The notes under the pieces: generated by a model
Told to the model about the DNA's origin: nothing
Seen by the model: only the letters and a program-made list of their open reading frames with translations
Databases searched by the model: none
Translations under genes and position numbers: made by a program
Shown here: positions 34,740 to 48,200 of the stretch, piece by piece
Layout: every line of letters begins with the position of its first letter
Position numbering within the stretch: position 1 is the first letter of the stretch
Assembly: GCA_039583875.1 (NCBI GenBank)
Contig: CM077158.1
Coordinates: forward strand, 119,223,900 to 119,287,899
DNA length: 64,000 nt
Source: Platanthera guangdongensis
Taxonomy: Eukaryota; Streptophyta; Magnoliopsida; Asparagales; Orchidaceae
Reading direction: 5' to 3'

Positions 34740-35855
34740 GTTATCGCGTTCGGTCTTTCCACTACTTTTCATAGTTCTGACTATGTTGTTCCTAGGGTGG
34801 ACCGTTCATCTGACCGCTTGGCGTTGGGTAAGGCTTCGTTTTGGAGTACTAGTGAATCCATGGCGATGGTACGTTTTGATGTGGTGTACCCTAGACACAA
34901 TTATTTGCCAAGCCCGATCGCTTGCATTTATCCTCCGCCTTTTGATGATCCGTGCATCACACTTTAGTGAACGTAGTTGGGTATGTTGAGTTGTGTCTCT
35001 TGCACTACCTTTCAACTCTGGGAGCATCCAACTCTATAGTTGGTGATGAGCGTTTTCCGCAGGCATTTCTTTGTGAAATTTTTAAATCAAAATTTAAATC
35101 TAAATTTAAAACTACGACGTTGGACTCCACGGAAATCATTAATGAATTTAAAGCACCCGTGCCACCAGACTTAGTCCCGTTATTTTCTACTGTTAACTCA
35201 AGTCATGTTGCACATGGGTTCACCCCTCACGGTTTTAATTTAATTAGGTGCATTCTTAACATCTTAGTTTATCAAAATGCATCCTTTAAATTACTTGCTA
35301 GTTTGTATCGGAGAGTAACCCACTATTATGTGGATGATTTGGTTTTGGCTTGTCTCACCCCTGAACGGATGCCCCCGGGCACCTAAAAATATTAACGATT
35401 CAGCAAGTCCATCCTTTGCGAATCTTAAGGGAGTTTGGAAACATGATATTTCTTTTAGAATTTTCCACTGATTGGGGCATAGCTTCTATTTTCATCGTTT
35501 CATATTTTACGCTTCATGCTTCTATGCCACTTGGAATATCTACCTTTCCGTATATATTTTCCACATTGTTCTCTTTGGGTCGGGGTAGTGAGTTTGTGCT
35601 TGGATCTCTATCTTCATCGGACTTCACTGGAGGTACGTTGGTTGTTGATGATGAATTTTGTTTTCCTCTATTGCCTAATGCGTTGCCAAGGTTCCCTAGG
35701 AACATATATTTGCATGACAGGATACTCCAGGTTGTTGTGCCCTCCTCTCCTAGTGGTCATGTGTGTCGCTTTGTGGTTCTAATGGATGATGCTTTCCCGC
35801 ACCTGTTCAATCAGATCTACTCATCGGTGATGAGTACTTTTGAGCGGGGTAGGAT
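34740..35855 (+). pseudogene. 3' continuation of the element C ORF, frame-shifted
   Basis: Open pieces at 34952-35386 and 35416-35886 in other frames. APVPPDLVPLFST and HVAHGFTPHG are shared with element B, which supports real but decayed coding. It ends at a purine-rich tract AGCGGGGTAGGATTGA before the 3' LTR. Confidence 0.6.
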
Positions 35856-37199
35856 TGATGGAGACGACGACCCTCAACATGTTTAAGACGATGACAGCGT
35901 GCTTACGGAAGATATTTCTCCGCCTCCAGATAAAGACTTGCGGCGCCGTGACGACCATGTGGAGCGACGCCAAAATTTCCCCCCGCGGCGCAAACCAATA
36001 AATTAATAATTAATAATAATTATTAATAAATTATTATTAATTATTAAGTCACTTTTTATGTTTTGTTTTATTATTATTTTATTTAGCAATGTTATTTAAT
36101 TTCATGTATGATGGGTGCCTATAACCATAAATTGCTATCTTTATTTAATGTCATTAATTATTGTTTTATTATGACATGATGGGTGCCATTAGCCATCATG
36201 AGTGGTTTAATATTGTATGGTGGAGATTTAGTGGTGTATCCTATATATAGTCCTTTTCATGAAGGATTAAGTAGAGAATGAAAAAAATTGAAAGCCAAGG
36301 ATTTAAAATTTGAATTTCCCCCCATCCTCACTCTTCCCCTCTTGGAAAATTCGTTTTCTCCTCCTCCTCCCCTCTCCTCCTCTCCAAAATTTCGGCCTCC
36401 CCCTTTCTTTCCCCCCTCTCTACCTCCTCCTTTCAAATATTCGACGAAAGCCTTCAATACATCTCCCAAAACTTGCACCTTCATCAACCACACCAAGGAC
36501 GGCTATCCTCCTCAATACAAACCCGACCACCACCTTTCCCCTCACAAAACAAAAACGATCAACCCCTTCCTTGAAGAAATTCGGCCAAGGCCAAAGGCTT
36601 GCTGTTGTGGATTCTTAAACCCCGGCGTGAAGCGACGAAGGAGGACAAGTTCCTCTCCATCCGGCGTGACTCCGGTGGAGCCGTTGAAGGTTGAACCAAG
36701 TAGAGAGTAATTGAAATCATCCATTCCGGTTGGGTAACGAATATATCTTCTACTTTGTGATTTTCCCTCTTGATAGATCTTGTGGCATATGCGTGTTGCG
36801 TGGCTTGTGAAACGCTTGAATTTTCGTGGTTAATTTCTTCATAGATCTTGTTGGTGTTTTCTTTTTCCATTTAAGTTCGTGAGGCGTGGCGGCACTCGTT
36901 TTATTTTGTTGGTAGAGAACCACCCTTGTCCGAATCTTTTTTTCGGTGGATTCTCTTTTGGTACAACAACGCTCGACCGAACCGTGTGGGTTCCTTTCGC
37001 TTGAGAGGACCTTGGCCTATCGCCTTAGTATTATTTTGAATATTGAAAACACAAATGGTGTCATAGCTTCGTTTAAAGCTTAACCGTGGCATGCGGGTTA
37101 TCAGAGAGCGTTGCTCTTGAGCGTGGCATGCGGGTTATCGGAGAGCGTTGCGTTAGTTACGTTGATAACAAAAATGCCCAAAAGGACTAGCCTGCATCA
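35856..37199 (+). repeat. 3' LTR of element C
   Basis: 1344 bp, TGATGG to GCATCA. Longer than the 5' LTR because of extra sequence near 36000-36060 (AT-rich) and a partly repeated GCGGGTTATC-GGAGAGCGTTG segment near 37093-37150. Confidence 0.93.
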
Positions 37200-38266
37200 T
37201 ATAACCTTCACCCAGGTAGAGAGAGAAAGGGTTGAAGGTTTCTTGATCAGTTCTTGATAGATCTGATTACTTTAGATCCAACCTGTCTTAGCTTCTTCAA
37301 AGATTCTGAATTTGAACAAAGGTTGATCTTCTTGGAGATGATCTTCAATCATCTTCCTTCATTTAATTCAGATGTGGCTATGAATTCTTCTGGCAGACTT
37401 GTTCACGATCTGCCCTAAGAGACTCGTTGATTTCTGGATGAAGACTTCTATTCTTCTTCTTAGTTGTTGTCTCTTCTTGGATACTTCCAGCACTATCTAT
37501 CTGATGATAGAACATGTCTTTATATAGGCTCCATCCGAGGTTACCGGCTGATGCGGTTCATAACAACCTTCTAACAGCACTGACAGATGCAACAACTTTG
37601 TTGGTTATGACAGCTGTCAAGTCTCCAGTTACTTCATTGTACTTTGTCTCAACAGCAAAGTGTCAGGAGAATACTTCAAAGGTGTCGACACAAATAGATC
37701 ATGTGTCGCCACAACTCTTGATGATGTCGGCACAGCTCTCACAATGTCGACACAACTTCTCATTAACTTCTTGACACAACTTCAGTGGCATGTGTCAACA
37801 CAAGTCCTGTGTGTCGACACAATAACTTCTAGTCTCGACAAAGTTAGTGTCGACAGAATTCTGGTTTATGTCGACACAAGTCCTGTATGTCGACACAAGT
37901 GTTGTCGACAGAATTCTGGAAAGTGTCGACACAATTCCTGTGTGTCGACACAGTTGTTGTCGATAGATTTTCTGTGTGCTGTCACAAGTCCTGTGTGTCG
38001 ACACAATCTGGCTTGTGGTGTCGACACAGCTGTTGTCGACAGATTTTCTGTGTGTCGACACAATCTGGCTCCTGGTGTCGACACAGCCTTTCCCAAGTGT
38101 CGACACAATTTTTCTCAAGTGTCAACACTTGTACTTAGAAAGTTTTTCTGCATTTACATAACCTGCACATTGAAACTCAACACAACCTCAAATACACATT
38201 GATGAATATCATTGAGTTAGGTGAGGCTTCTCCAAATCTGGTACACATTTTCCAATGTACCCAACA
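37200..38266 (-). repeat. 5' LTR of Sirevirus II, segment 2
   Basis: Resumes after element C. Contains the TATA box (about 37519-37527) and the palindrome array (37660-38133), and ends TGTACCCAACA. Confidence 0.93.
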
Positions 38267-38682
38267 AAATCCCCAAAGGACAACTCATGCTTTGCAAGAC
38301 ACTAGAGTTATAAAAAGTATAGGAAATGTCTTTACGCTAATTAAAAAGTAGTGACTTAGTTTTGAAAGAAATGGCAAGTATGATATACTATTAATTAGGT
38401 TTTATAAATTAAAAATATCTAATATGCAACCAAGCATAAAACCTTCCCAGAGAGCAAGTACAAACAACCACAGAAAACAAGCAACTCAACAGCTTAGTAG
38501 AGTAATTAGCATTTCAAAAGAAGACCGGTAGTGGGCGCCAAGAACCTGAAACGAATCCACTGGTGAGCATGTATATCTTTACTAAAGCAAACATCCCAAG
38601 AAAATACCTCACAATGGTGAGGAAAATACGTGCAACAAGCAGTCCAGTAGCAAGCTCGGAATTTAACAGTAGGGTTTCCATT

Positions 38683-38769
<87 letters not shown>
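38267..38769 (-). repeat. minus-strand gypsy 5' LTR segment 3, ending in a (TA)n microsatellite
   Basis: Continuation of the LTR outside Sirevirus II. From about 38686 to 38769 it is an uninterrupted TA repeat of roughly 84 bp. A few short ORFs reading YIYIYI come from it. No gene. Confidence 0.6.
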
Positions 38770-38770
<1 letters not shown>

Positions 38771-39573
38771 TAGCATCTTCGAACGGGCTCCGCTTGTTCT
38801 CGATGCGTCGGAGTGGGATTCGCCCGCAACCAAGCCGGCTTCGCCCGCTTGGCTTTCAAGCGGGCTTTGCCCGCCCCCCGGCGGGCCTCTTCCGCCCTGC
38901 GGCGGGCTTCGCCCGCACCGCGTCAGGCTTCGCCCGCCACCGCGAAGCCCGCCTCCCGGCAAAATTTAAAAGTATTTTAAACAATTATTAATTTTTTTTA
39001 TTTAAAAGTATTTAAATTTTATTAAATACATTATAAAATAAAAAAAACAATTTTCATAATTTATTTAATTACTGCCCAACCCCCCTTCCGCAGGCCAAAT
39101 TATAAAAAAGAAAATATATAATTATAATTTAATAATAATTTTCTTAATAAAAAAAAATAAAAAATCAAATTAAATAATTATAATTGAATAATAATTTATT
39201 TAATAAAAAACAAAAAAATTAAATAATAATAAAAAAATATCGTGTCGTCGTCCCCCCCCCCCCCCCCCCCCCCCCCCCGTCCGCCTCCGCCTCCTTGGCC
39301 GTCGATGCCGCCGGCGGGCGCCGGGCTGGGGGGCGGTGGCTCCACCGCCGGCGACAGAGATGGGCGCTGGAGCGGTTCGACCGAACGGGGGGGGGGGGGG
39401 GGGGAGTATCGGGATTTATCTCCAGATGTACAGTAACTTTTATTTAGATTTGGCTAATTGCAGGCCGCCCTTTATAGATTCAATGGCCAGATATGATTTC
39501 CTGGAGATCGGACGGTCCAGATGAGATTTCATGGTGTGCTACAGGATAGAGCTATTGTTTTATATAATAAAGA
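38770..39573 (-). mobile_element. probable non-autonomous Helitron
   Basis: On the minus strand it starts TCTTTATTATAT at 39573 and ends CTAG at 38770 followed by T, with A and T as flanking bases. Just before the end lies a GC-rich region with GCGGGC-GAAGCCCGC-type inverted repeats and a short GAAC/GTTC stem about 10 bases from CTAG. These are Helitron features. About 800 bp, no replicase or helicase. It contains a 27-base C run (39252-39278) and an 18-base G run (39387-39404). Confidence 0.6.
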
Positions 39574-39986
39574 TATATTATAATAACATTTAATTTATAA
39601 TATATTATAATAAATATTAATAATTTCCAAAACACATCCGAAATCCATAACAACTCGGAATTTAACGAAATTCGCACCATAGCTAAATTCTGACGCTACG
39701 AACCTAACGACGAAGTTGAAACTCAAATCTGACAAACCAAAGTCAGGCAAACACCTCCCGACTCCAAAACACAAGCATTCCCCAAATGGTTCCACCGAGT
39801 CACCAAAATAGACCCGACTCGCAATGGAATCTTGCAAATAAGCTAAACCCAACTACACAGAAAACGCAAAGAGCAAAACCATGCTCTAACCAAGACACAA
39901 GACAAACATGAGTTAACGTAACGCCCTGACGTCAAAATTACGCCACTATAGGAATAAAATTAAATACCGAAAAATCAGGGTCGTTA
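39574..39986 (-). repeat. minus-strand gypsy 5' LTR, segment 4 (LTR start)
   Basis: The minus strand starts TGTAACGACCCTG at 39986, a usual beginning for plant gypsy LTRs. Matches the inverted end TGTCACAACC at 14890. Confidence 0.65.
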
Positions 39987-41623
39987 CATCTCGGGGTCAA
40001 CATGAAAGTTGTAGCCCTTAGAGAGTCCATTTAGGAATGCGGTGACACATTATTTTTTGTGGAATATAGCCCTCTTAATTCCTATTTTAGTAAACAATCA
40101 CACACACTTATAGATTTTGATGTTTCATGAATTTTTATAAAAATGTTTATCAAAAGCTTTTGAAAATTGGAAGATAAATGCTTGATGACTTAGTTTGAAT
40201 AATATACATAAATACAAATTAATCATCGTAAAACCCATTGTGGAGAGTTTTGAAATTTTTGAAGAAACTTTTCAAGTGATCCTATTTTATTACTAGCCTT
40301 ATACCCAATGATGTTGTTATCACCCTGTCGAGTTTAATAACTTTTAGATAAGTAATCACTGAGATATTGACATTATAATATTATAAAGGGTTATGTCGCA
40401 AATGATTACCATGATGTCTGAATGTGCTGAATCTTTGGGGGAATATTTTAAAATTATAGTCTAGATCTATTGTATGAATTTCAGTGAATACGAACATAAT
40501 AAGGTCCTTCAAATAAATACTCATTAATTGGTTGGCTCACATTCAAAATCTTGGGTTTTTATAATTATAAATATACACTAATAAAATTATTAGATAATCA
40601 TCATGGCATGTTAAATTTTCGGGGAATATGTAAGGATGTGATCTCACTTATGGTTTGATATTAGATGTCCTGAAGGATTGTTAGAAAAGTATTCTCATGT
40701 TTTACTCGTACTGTTGCGAGGTGTTACAACAACACACCACTTGAGGTGTGACGTCTTATTGATAATTATAGGAAACTTTTATATCCGTGGATGTTTTATA
40801 ATTAGGTCTTTGGGTGTTTATAGCACATTGCTGAATTGTGTATTGTTAAGATGTCCCGAGGTGCTCAAAAGAGCGCCATCCCGAGGTGAACATTTGGATG
40901 TAGATTGCGAAATGGCTAAGACATCCCTAGGTGCTCAAAAGGGTGTCATCCCGAGGTGAACATAGGGATGTGGATTACAAAATGGTTAAGACATCCCGAG
41001 GTGATCAAAGAGACACCATCTCGAGGTGAACAAAGGGATGTAGTAATGAAAGTTCTATGTTGACATAGAAAACTTAGTGTTTGTGTAAGCATAGGTGAGT
41101 CATCATATCATATTGCATTACATTACACCGCATAAGACCTTCATCATATAAATTTGTATGGGCACTTTTATATGATGAGTTACTTTATGTTGAACCTGAT
41201 CCTTAACTTATAAATTTGTATGGGCATTTTTATAAGTTAAGTTAAATTTTATACTAATGATTTGATAAACTGCTAGTATAGACGCGCTCTTATATAAATG
41301 TTGATACCTCTTGTTGTTACTTATTCTATTATACTAATGTTGTTATTAATGTTTCTATTAAGTGCTCGCTTAATTTCTATCACTTGCTTATTTGTACTTA
41401 CTGATTATATTGTGCCTTCTCTTTCTTTCTATCGGCCCAGTGCCTAAGAGTCGCCGAGGTGAGAGAATGTGAAGGCACTTAGTCTTAATGACTAATGGTT
41501 GCTACTCACATTTTTTATGAGGAACATCAACATCACCCCATGTAGGTGGACATCCAGGACAGGAGACATGGTCTGATGCTACATTGCCTTCGTTACCGTC
41601 AGTGACAGATATGAGTTAGGGAG
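39987..41623 (+). repeat. plus-strand gypsy LTR (truncated start), segment 1
   Basis: Text such as AACATGAAAGTTGTAGCCC, GTATGGGCACTTTTATAT and TTAGTCTTAATGACTAATGG is the counterpart, in opposite direction, of segments of the solo LTR at 41624-50111, so both belong to one LTR superfamily. The start is cut off by the minus-strand LTR ending at 39986. It continues at 50112. Confidence 0.6.
40852..41043 (+). repeat. three tandem units with a CATCCCGAGGTG motif
   Basis: Units of roughly 70-80 bp with paired GATGTCCCGAGGTGCTCAAA and CATCCCGAGGTGAACA blocks. Confidence 0.75.
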
Positions 41624-42209
41624 TGTAAGACCCCTTTTTTTCTTTTTCAAACCCGGGGGTCTTATGCCCAGAATCGCCGTTTTGCGGTTGCACCGACACT
41701 CAGGAAGGCTGCCACTACTTAACGCCGATTCTGTCGGCCTTTTCGATCATTAAAAAGAGAGTAGTAATCATAAACTGAAATATAATTGAGTCCATAAACA
41801 TCATATAAAATGAGAAACCACAACAAGTCCATAAATATAGAAAAGAGAGAGTACTGCAATAGAATAATACAAATGAAATATAAACGGGCTTAAGCCCGGT
41901 ACATCAGATCCTCACTACAATCTCTCACGGAAACTATAAGTAACTAATCACTCACAGAACCAGTAGCTGGTGCTCCTGTGCTAGACTAGCCCACCTCCAT
42001 GAGCACCGTACTCTGCTAGTGCTATTTCCGCTGCTGCTGCTCCCTATCTCTCATCCGGAGTCCCTGGAGTGTTGTGGTCTAAAAACCGTTAGTCGAAAAG
42101 ACTAAGTCCTATCATCCTCTACCCCTACCCCATGACTCCTAGGCATCGAGCGGGGAGGAGGAAAGGGAAGCTATGAAGGTGGAGAGTAAGTAAAGCAGGT
42201 GACGGTGGG

Positions 42210-45200
42210 ACTATTCTAGCAGTTAATTTAAAATGTATAAACAGCTAAGGAAGAAAGGTATAAACTAGCAGTTCTACAATAGTAAGCAGTAAGGTAAACA
42301 AGTAGAGTAAAGCAACCTAGGTAGGAAAAACATTATAAGGAGTAAGTAACCTTAACTTATATGAATGTCCATACAAACTTATAATTTAAGGGGTCTTCTG
42401 CAAGGCTCCCATCATATAAAAGTCTCATATCAATTTATACGTTGGGGTGTTGGTTGTATGCAAGTATGAGTGTAGTGATATGCTATATCATGATTCATGC
42501 AAGTGCACCTCATGCACACGACTCTTTGCGTACAGACCTTTAGTTCCCCCTATTTGGGAAGCTAGCTTCACTCCCAAGAACCTCCGTAGTGGCAAACAAA
42601 GATAGTGGGTCAGGCCCCCACTCCTAGGAGGTTATCCACACTATCAGGCCTAGCCCTTATGTATGCCTCTAGAAGGACACAACCTAGAGTCTCTGCGTAC
42701 TATGCTGGCCATATCTACCAGACTATCCCTGGCCAAGTGTCCCACTCTATCGAGTCAATTTATCGATGTCGGTGTGAATGATTGTCCGATATCGAAGACC
42801 CACCACCTTATATTTTTCGAATTCAAATCCTTCTGAGCCACCGACTCCCCGGACTTTCCTGTCCGTTACATCTACCTTCCGAACCTACCGTCCGGATGGC
42901 TAATCAAACTAACATAACCAACCTCCCAAGCTACCAGGGTGTGTGAATTATGAATCCCTACTTATACTAATTGCTCTATCAAACATTGGTTTTACGTATG
43001 GTTTAGGTAAGCCCAGGACTGCCCAAGGTATTCCCCGTGAAGGGCTCTCGAGGGCACTAGGAACTATGATGGTAGCTGAAGCCCATCGTTCCCTATCGCA
43101 AGGCACTTTGTATTATTAGTTGTTACCCAACTCCAAATCCCTTTAATGTTGTACTGGATTTAACCCTCGTGTATTTTGACTCTTTCTCTCACCACGGGGA
43201 AGACGATGTTTTGTCGACCCCGAGCACCTATTAACACTAGTCAAACCTCCCACTCCTCATCACGACTCCCGATGATAATCTCATTTCATTTACCAGATCA
43301 AAACACCATTATCCCAACTCCCTAGGTTCATTTTGCACCATATTATGATTTCTGCAGTTTTTACTAAACGTAGACGATCCTAAGCTATATATTGTATACA
43401 ATGGGAGGTACTCCAAATTATAATCCAAAATCCCCATAATATTTATTAGAGGTCTATCATGACATGACTATCCTAAATCCAGAAGTTTATAATTTTCCTA
43501 ATTTACTTGATAATTTATTTAATTTCCTAAGAGATCCAAATGCCTTAGTTTGAACATGAAGTACTATTTTCAGGCATGCAAAATGTTCCAAACAATTATG
43601 ATAAATACAAGACAAATATTTATTAGTAAATTCAAGGTCTCCAAATTTTCAGTAAGACTTAAACCTCTAAACATAATTTTGGAACATACTCTACATTAAA
43701 CAAATTAAAGAGAGAAGTACTGCCAATATATTTCTAAAAATTCAGAGAAAATTCTAGGACGAATATAAAGACATATAATAAGTCCAGGTCAAGTTTCACT
43801 ATTTATCATTGAATAATGAACTCTAAACTTGATTTTTCTCATAATAATCCATGTTAACAGGTTAATGAACTAAGTACAACAATTATTCATCTATAAATTG
43901 CAATAAACCTCCCATATGAGCATACTGAACTAAGACCGCTACTGGTCAAGTTTCATAATTTTCCAACAAAAAGGGCGCTCTAAATCTATTATTGATCATA
44001 TTTCCATATTTATACACTTGTGAAGTAAGTACTGGAAATTTACATCTACAAATTACAATAAATTTCATGTATGATCATAATGGTCTAACACTCACTCTGC
44101 CCCAATTTCATAATCATCAAATGGATATTAAGGTCATAATAAAAACATAATTAATTTGGCCTAATATTGGTATTGCAAAGGTGATAATAAAATTATTAAT
44201 CTGAAATTCCCAATAAAATTATCTAGGGCTTATAATGACATTATGACTACGCTACCCAAGTTTCACAAGTTTTCACAGAGTTCTAATTACCTATCGTTCA
44301 AATTAAAGTATTGTGACCTAAACTAGGGTTAGAGTTTTGATGGTTTTCTCCATCTCTAAATCTACTAAGATTTTTACCAGAGGACCTCAGCTACCCCAGA
44401 GTCCTCTCTACCAAATTTTAAATCCATTCGAGGGCATTTGACTTTATGCCCTCCACAAATCCCCAAAGTCGAAACTTAGGTTTTGAACTTGGGTCCTAGG
44501 GCAATCCTACCCCAAACAACCACATAACCCATATTAGGGTGTAAAAAGTCAAGACAATCTAGTGGTCCAAATTTCAACCTCTATTGAGGTGGTTTGGCCA
44601 CCCAATCCCACAAGGTACACTTTTGACATAAATACCCTTTTTAGTGCAAAACTAGGGTCTACTCATTTCCCAACCAAATCAACTCAAAATAAGGTGAAAA
44701 TTTATACAGAACCTCATGATGACCCTAAGGGCCACCCACCCAAATTTGGGAGTGTTTGGAGGTAATTAGGTCTCCTAATTAATTTACAATAGGATTATTA
44801 AATAATTTCTAAAACTATAGAAACCTTATCTCCAAAAATTTCCATTTTTGGATTTGACCTAGGTAAAGGTTAGAGTGACACCCTGTCCAAATTTCAGGTC
44901 AGTTGGATAAGGGATGAAATGGGGGCACTCATTTTAGTTTCTATCTAACCCTAGGTATAGACCCTACCAAAATGAGTGCCCTCGTCAAACCAGCCACCCA
45001 AATCTGTTCAAACCAATTTTAAAATAAAGTGCACTCCTAGGGATACAACTTTGATATTCATCACTTTTTCCTGTAGGTCTCCTAGGTATTTTTAATAAAT
45101 TGAAACATTAAATACAATTTCTGTGACAAAAATGAAATAATATGAAAATATATCCTAGTGTTTAAATCAATCTCCAACACGAATCTTAAAGAGCATCCAA

Positions 45201-48200
45201 GGGTGGCTGGGTCGCCTTCTAGCTCCATACGATGGCTAGGATCATCCCATCCTGGAGCCACTTCCCGGCCAAATTCCCAGCCATCCGGCCACCTCCCTTG
45301 CCGGCCACCGCCACCACCACCTCCGTTGAGGTGGAACTATTCTAGCAGTTAATTTATAATGTATAAACAGCTAAGGAAGAAAGGTATAAACTAGCAGTTC
45401 TACAATAGTAAGCAGTAAGGTAAACAAGTAGAGTAAAACAACAAAGGTAGGAAAAACATTATAAGGATTAAGTAACCTTAACTTATATGAATGCCAATGC
45501 AGACTTATAAGTTAAGGGGTCTTCTGCAAGGCTGCCATCGTATAAAAAGTCTCATACCAATTTATACGTAGGGATGTCGGTTGTATGCAAGTATGAGTGT
45601 AGTGATATGCTATGTCATGATTCATGCAAGTGTAACTCACGCACACGACTCTATGCGTACAGACCTTTAGTTCCCCCTATTTGGGTAGCTTGCTTCACTC
45701 CCAATAACCTCCGTAGTGGAAAACGGAGATAGTGGGTCGGGCCCCCCACTCCTAGGCGGGTATCCACACTACCAGGCCTAGCCATTACGTACGCCTCTAG
45801 AAGGACACAACCTAGAGTCTCCACGTACTATGTTGGTCATATCAACCAGACTTTCCCTGGCCAAGTGTCCCACACTGCCGAGTCAACGTATCGACATTGG
45901 TGTGAATGACCGTCAAATATCGAAGACCCACTACCTTATTATTTTGAATCCAAATCCTTCCGAGCCACCAGCACCCCGGACTATCCTGTTTGTTACATCT
46001 ACCTTCCGAACCTACTGTCCGGATGGCTAATCAAACTAACCTAACCAACCTCCCGAGCTACCGGGGTGTGTGAATTGTGAATCCCTACTTATACTTATTA
46101 CTCTTTCAAACATTGATTTTACTTACGTTTTAGGTTTTCCCAGGACTGCCGATGGTATTCCCCATGAAGGGCTCTCGAGGGCACTAGGAACTATGATGGT
46201 AGCTGAAGTCCATCGTTCTCTTCTGCAAGGCACTTACTATTATTGGTTATTACCCAACTCCCAATCCCTTTAATGTTGTACTGGATCTAACCCTAGTGTA
46301 TTTTGACTCTTTTTCTCTCCACTGGGAAGACGATGTTTCGTCGACCCCGAGCACCCCTTAACACTAGTCAAACATCCCACTCCTCATCACGACTCCCAAT
46401 GATAATCTCATTTCACTAATCAGATCAATACATTATTATCCAAACTCCTTAGGTTCATTTTGCACCATATTATGATTTCTACAGTTTTTACTAAACACAG
46501 ACCATCCTAGGCTATATGTTGTATATAATGGGAGGTACTCCAAATTATCATCCAAAATCTCTATAATATTTATTGGAGGTCTGTCATAACATGATTAGTC
46601 TAAATCCAGAAGTTTATAATTTTCCTAAATCCAGAGGTCTATCATGACTTGATAATTTAGTTAATTTCCTAAGAGATCCAAATGACTTAGTTTGAACATG
46701 AAGTGCTATTTTCATGCATGCAAAATGTTCCACAAAATTATGATAAGTACAAGACAACTATTTATCAGTAAATTCAATATATCCAAATTTTCAGTAAGAC
46801 TTAAACCTCTAAACATAATTTTTGAACATACTCTACATTAACCAAATTAAAGAGACAAGTACTACCAATATAATTCTAAAAATTCTGAGAAAATTCTAGG
46901 ATAAATATAAAGACATATAAACTCTCCAGGTCAAGTCTCATAATTTATCAGTGAATAATGAACTCTAAACTTGATTTTCTCATAATAATCCAAGTTAACA
47001 GGTTAATGTACTAAGTACAACAACTTTTCATCTAAAATTTCAATAAAATTCCCATATGAGCATATTGACCTAGGACCACTACTAGTCAAGTTTCATAATT
47101 TTCCAACAAAAAGGGAGCTCTAAATCTATTATTGATCATATTCCCGTATTTATACACTTGTGAAGTAAGTACTGGAAATTTACATCTACAAATTATAATA
47201 AAATTCATGTATGATCATAATGGTCTAACACTAACTCTGCCCCAATTTCATAATCATCTAATGGATATTAAGGTCATAATAAAAACATAATTAATTTGGC
47301 CTAATATTGGTATTGCAAAGGTGATACTAAAATTATTAATCTGAAATTCCCAATAAATTTATCCAAGGCTTATAAAGACATTATGACTACGCTACCCAAT
47401 TTTAACAAGTTTTCACAGAGTTCTAATTACCTATCCTTCAAATTAAAGGATTGTGACTTAAACTATGGTTACGGTTTTGAGCGGTTTATCCATCTATAAA
47501 TCTACTAAGATTTTCACCAGAGGACTTTAGCTACCCTAGAGTCCTCTCTACCAAATTTGAAATCCATACAAGGGCATTTGACCACATGCCCTTCACAAAC
47601 CCCCAAAGTCCAAACTTATTGTTTGAACTTGGGTCCTAGGGCAATCCTACCCCAAACCAACCCATGACCCATATAAGGGTGTAAAAATTCATGACAAACT
47701 AGTGAACTAAATTTCAGCCTCTGTTGAGGTGGTTTGGCCACACAATCCCATAAGGTACACTTTTGACCTAAATACCCTTTTTAGGGCAAAAATAAGGTCT
47801 CCTCATTTCCCAACTAAATCAACTCAAAATGATGTGAAAATTTATATCAAACCTCATGATGACCCTAAGGGCCACCCACAGAAATTTGGAAGGGTTTGGA
47901 GGTCATTAGGTCTCTAAATTAATTTACCCTATGATTATTAAATAATTTCTAAAACTATAGAAAAATTATCTCCAAAAATTCCTATTTTTTTACAAGACCT
48001 AGGTAAAGTTTGGAGTGACTCCCTGTCCAAATTTCAAGCCATTTGGACAAGTGATGAAATAGGGGTACTCATTTTAGCTTCTCTCCAACCCTAGGTATAG
48101 ACCCCAACAAAATCAGTGCCCTGGTCAAACAAAGCACCCAAATTTGTTCAAACCAATTTTAAAATAAGATAACTCCTAGGGCTACAACTTTCATATTCAT

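Larger units (their letters stand above)
31281..37199 (+). mobile_element. non-autonomous gag-only LTR element C
   Basis: 5919 bp with LTRs at 31281-32531 and 35856-37199, termini TGATGG and GCATCA, and a perfect 5 bp target duplication TATAA (31276-31280 and 37200-37204) inside the 5' LTR of element II. Joining the flanks restores the uninterrupted LTR seen at 21720-21750. Internal part has a gag domain and a long acidic ORF but no polymerase, so it must have moved with enzymes supplied by another, probably gypsy, element. Confidence 0.94.
21032..38266 (-). mobile_element. Sirevirus-type copia element II, split by element C
   Basis: Reads on the minus strand. The 3' LTR (21032-22821), polypurine tract, extra ORF, palindrome spacer, pol and gag, primer binding site (30566-30578), then the 5' LTR (30579-31280 and 37200-38266) interrupted by element C. 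Without C the element is about 11.3 kb. It has the GTGTCGACAC palindrome family of element I. No clear target duplication is visible (flanks ACGTC and AAATC). Confidence 0.92.

Noticed and set aside
38563..38991. ORF with a long YIYIYI stretch
   Set aside because: Translation of the TA microsatellite and the GC-rich Helitron end.
45158..45352. Small proline-rich ORFs at 45158-45352 and 48371-48740
   Set aside because: They lie in corresponding parts of the duplicated LTR segment, differ between copies by frame, and have no domain.
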